Assembly: GCA_027858355.1 (NCBI GenBank)
Contig: JAQICW010000528.1
Location: 1 to 6,427 of the forward strand
Length of the DNA: 6,427 bases
Source of the DNA: Desulfobacula sp.
GTDB lineage: Bacteria; Desulfobacterota; Desulfobacteria; Desulfobacterales; Desulfobacteraceae
Direction: 5' to 3'
The notes beneath the pieces were generated by a model that had not been told where the DNA came from, ran no database searches, and worked only from the letters and a program-made list of their open reading frames with translations. This document shows positions 6,327 to 6,427 of the stretch, piece after piece. Within the stretch, counting starts at the first letter, position 1; the number at the start of each line of letters is the position of its first letter. Made by a program: the position numbers and the translations under genes.

Positions 6327-6427
6327 ACAGCTATTTTTTCAGTATGAATACGTCCTAACACGGGAATTTTCTCAAATAGTTGTACAATATTAATCGGTTT
6401 TGTGTTTTCTGGAAGTATTTTAAATAG
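6264..6427 (-). mobile_element. Probable end of an inserted element (IS-like) interrupting the AraC-type gene
   Basis: Homology to the AraC family ends close to base 6263, and a reading frame of opposite orientation enters from the right edge and stops at 6323. A gene cut in the middle next to the 3' end of an antisense gene is the usual appearance of an IS insertion. The exact boundary lies somewhere between 6264 and about 6300. The other terminal repeat and any target duplication would be beyond the window, so this is inferred, and another kind of rearrangement would look the same. Confidence 0.35.
6323..6427 (-). CDS. C-terminal 34 residues of an unidentified protein, possibly a transposase (partial at right edge)
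   Basis: The minus-strand frame is open from the last base of the window to a TAA at 6323-6325 and reads LFKILPENTKPINIV followed by QLFEKIPVLGRIHTEKIAV. The start lies outside the window. The segment has plausible protein composition, but I cannot assign it to a family from so short a tail. Its position, antisense to and just beyond the break in the AraC-type gene, suggests a transposase of the inserted element. A chance open frame of 34 codons is quite possible. Confidence 0.35.
   Translation of the reverse strand, partial: LFKILPENTKPINIVQLFEKIPVLGRIHTEKIAV

Overview
The window looks like chromosomal DNA from a sulfate-reducing member of the Desulfobacterota, most likely Desulfobacterales. 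The main reason is a 388-residue membrane protein that reads as DsrP, the NrfD/PsrC-type quinone-interacting subunit of the DsrMKJOP complex. The AT-rich base composition and the very large MalT-like STAND regulator with a BTAD C-terminus fit that group. The assignment rests on recalled family sequences, not on a search.

Layout, left to right. Bases 1-165 hold no convincing gene. A minus-strand block follows: a dsrP-like gene (166-1332) preceded on the same strand, after a 69-bp gap, by a 1080-residue ATPase/TPR/winged-helix/BTAD transcription regulator (1402-4644). The regulator has its own well-formed sigma70-type promoter (4680-4708), with a short dyad over the -10 box. Upstream of it, still on the minus strand, is a two-gene unit: a four-helix membrane protein of unknown function (4909-5334) overlapping by 17 bp a hotdog-fold acyl-CoA thioesterase (4728-4925). 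The thioesterase stops after only 65 residues and lacks its second half. Across a 254-bp divergent intergenic region, a plus-strand AraC-type regulator (5589-6326) has a complete-looking sensory (Arabinose_bd) domain but no AraC helix-turn-helix. A minus-strand reading frame enters from the right edge and ends at 6323, which suggests that an insertion, probably an IS element, cut off the regulator's 3' end.

How the parts may work together. The dsrP-like gene lies directly behind the large regulator and not behind dsrO, so it is either a displaced subunit or a stand-alone paralogue whose expression could depend on this regulator. The AraC protein would once have been the natural candidate to control the divergent membrane protein/thioesterase unit. 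Both the regulator and the thioesterase now look broken, so the right third of the window appears to be decaying accessory DNA, while the left two thirds (regulator and dsrP) look intact. I found no RNA genes, CRISPR arrays or convincing intrinsic terminators.
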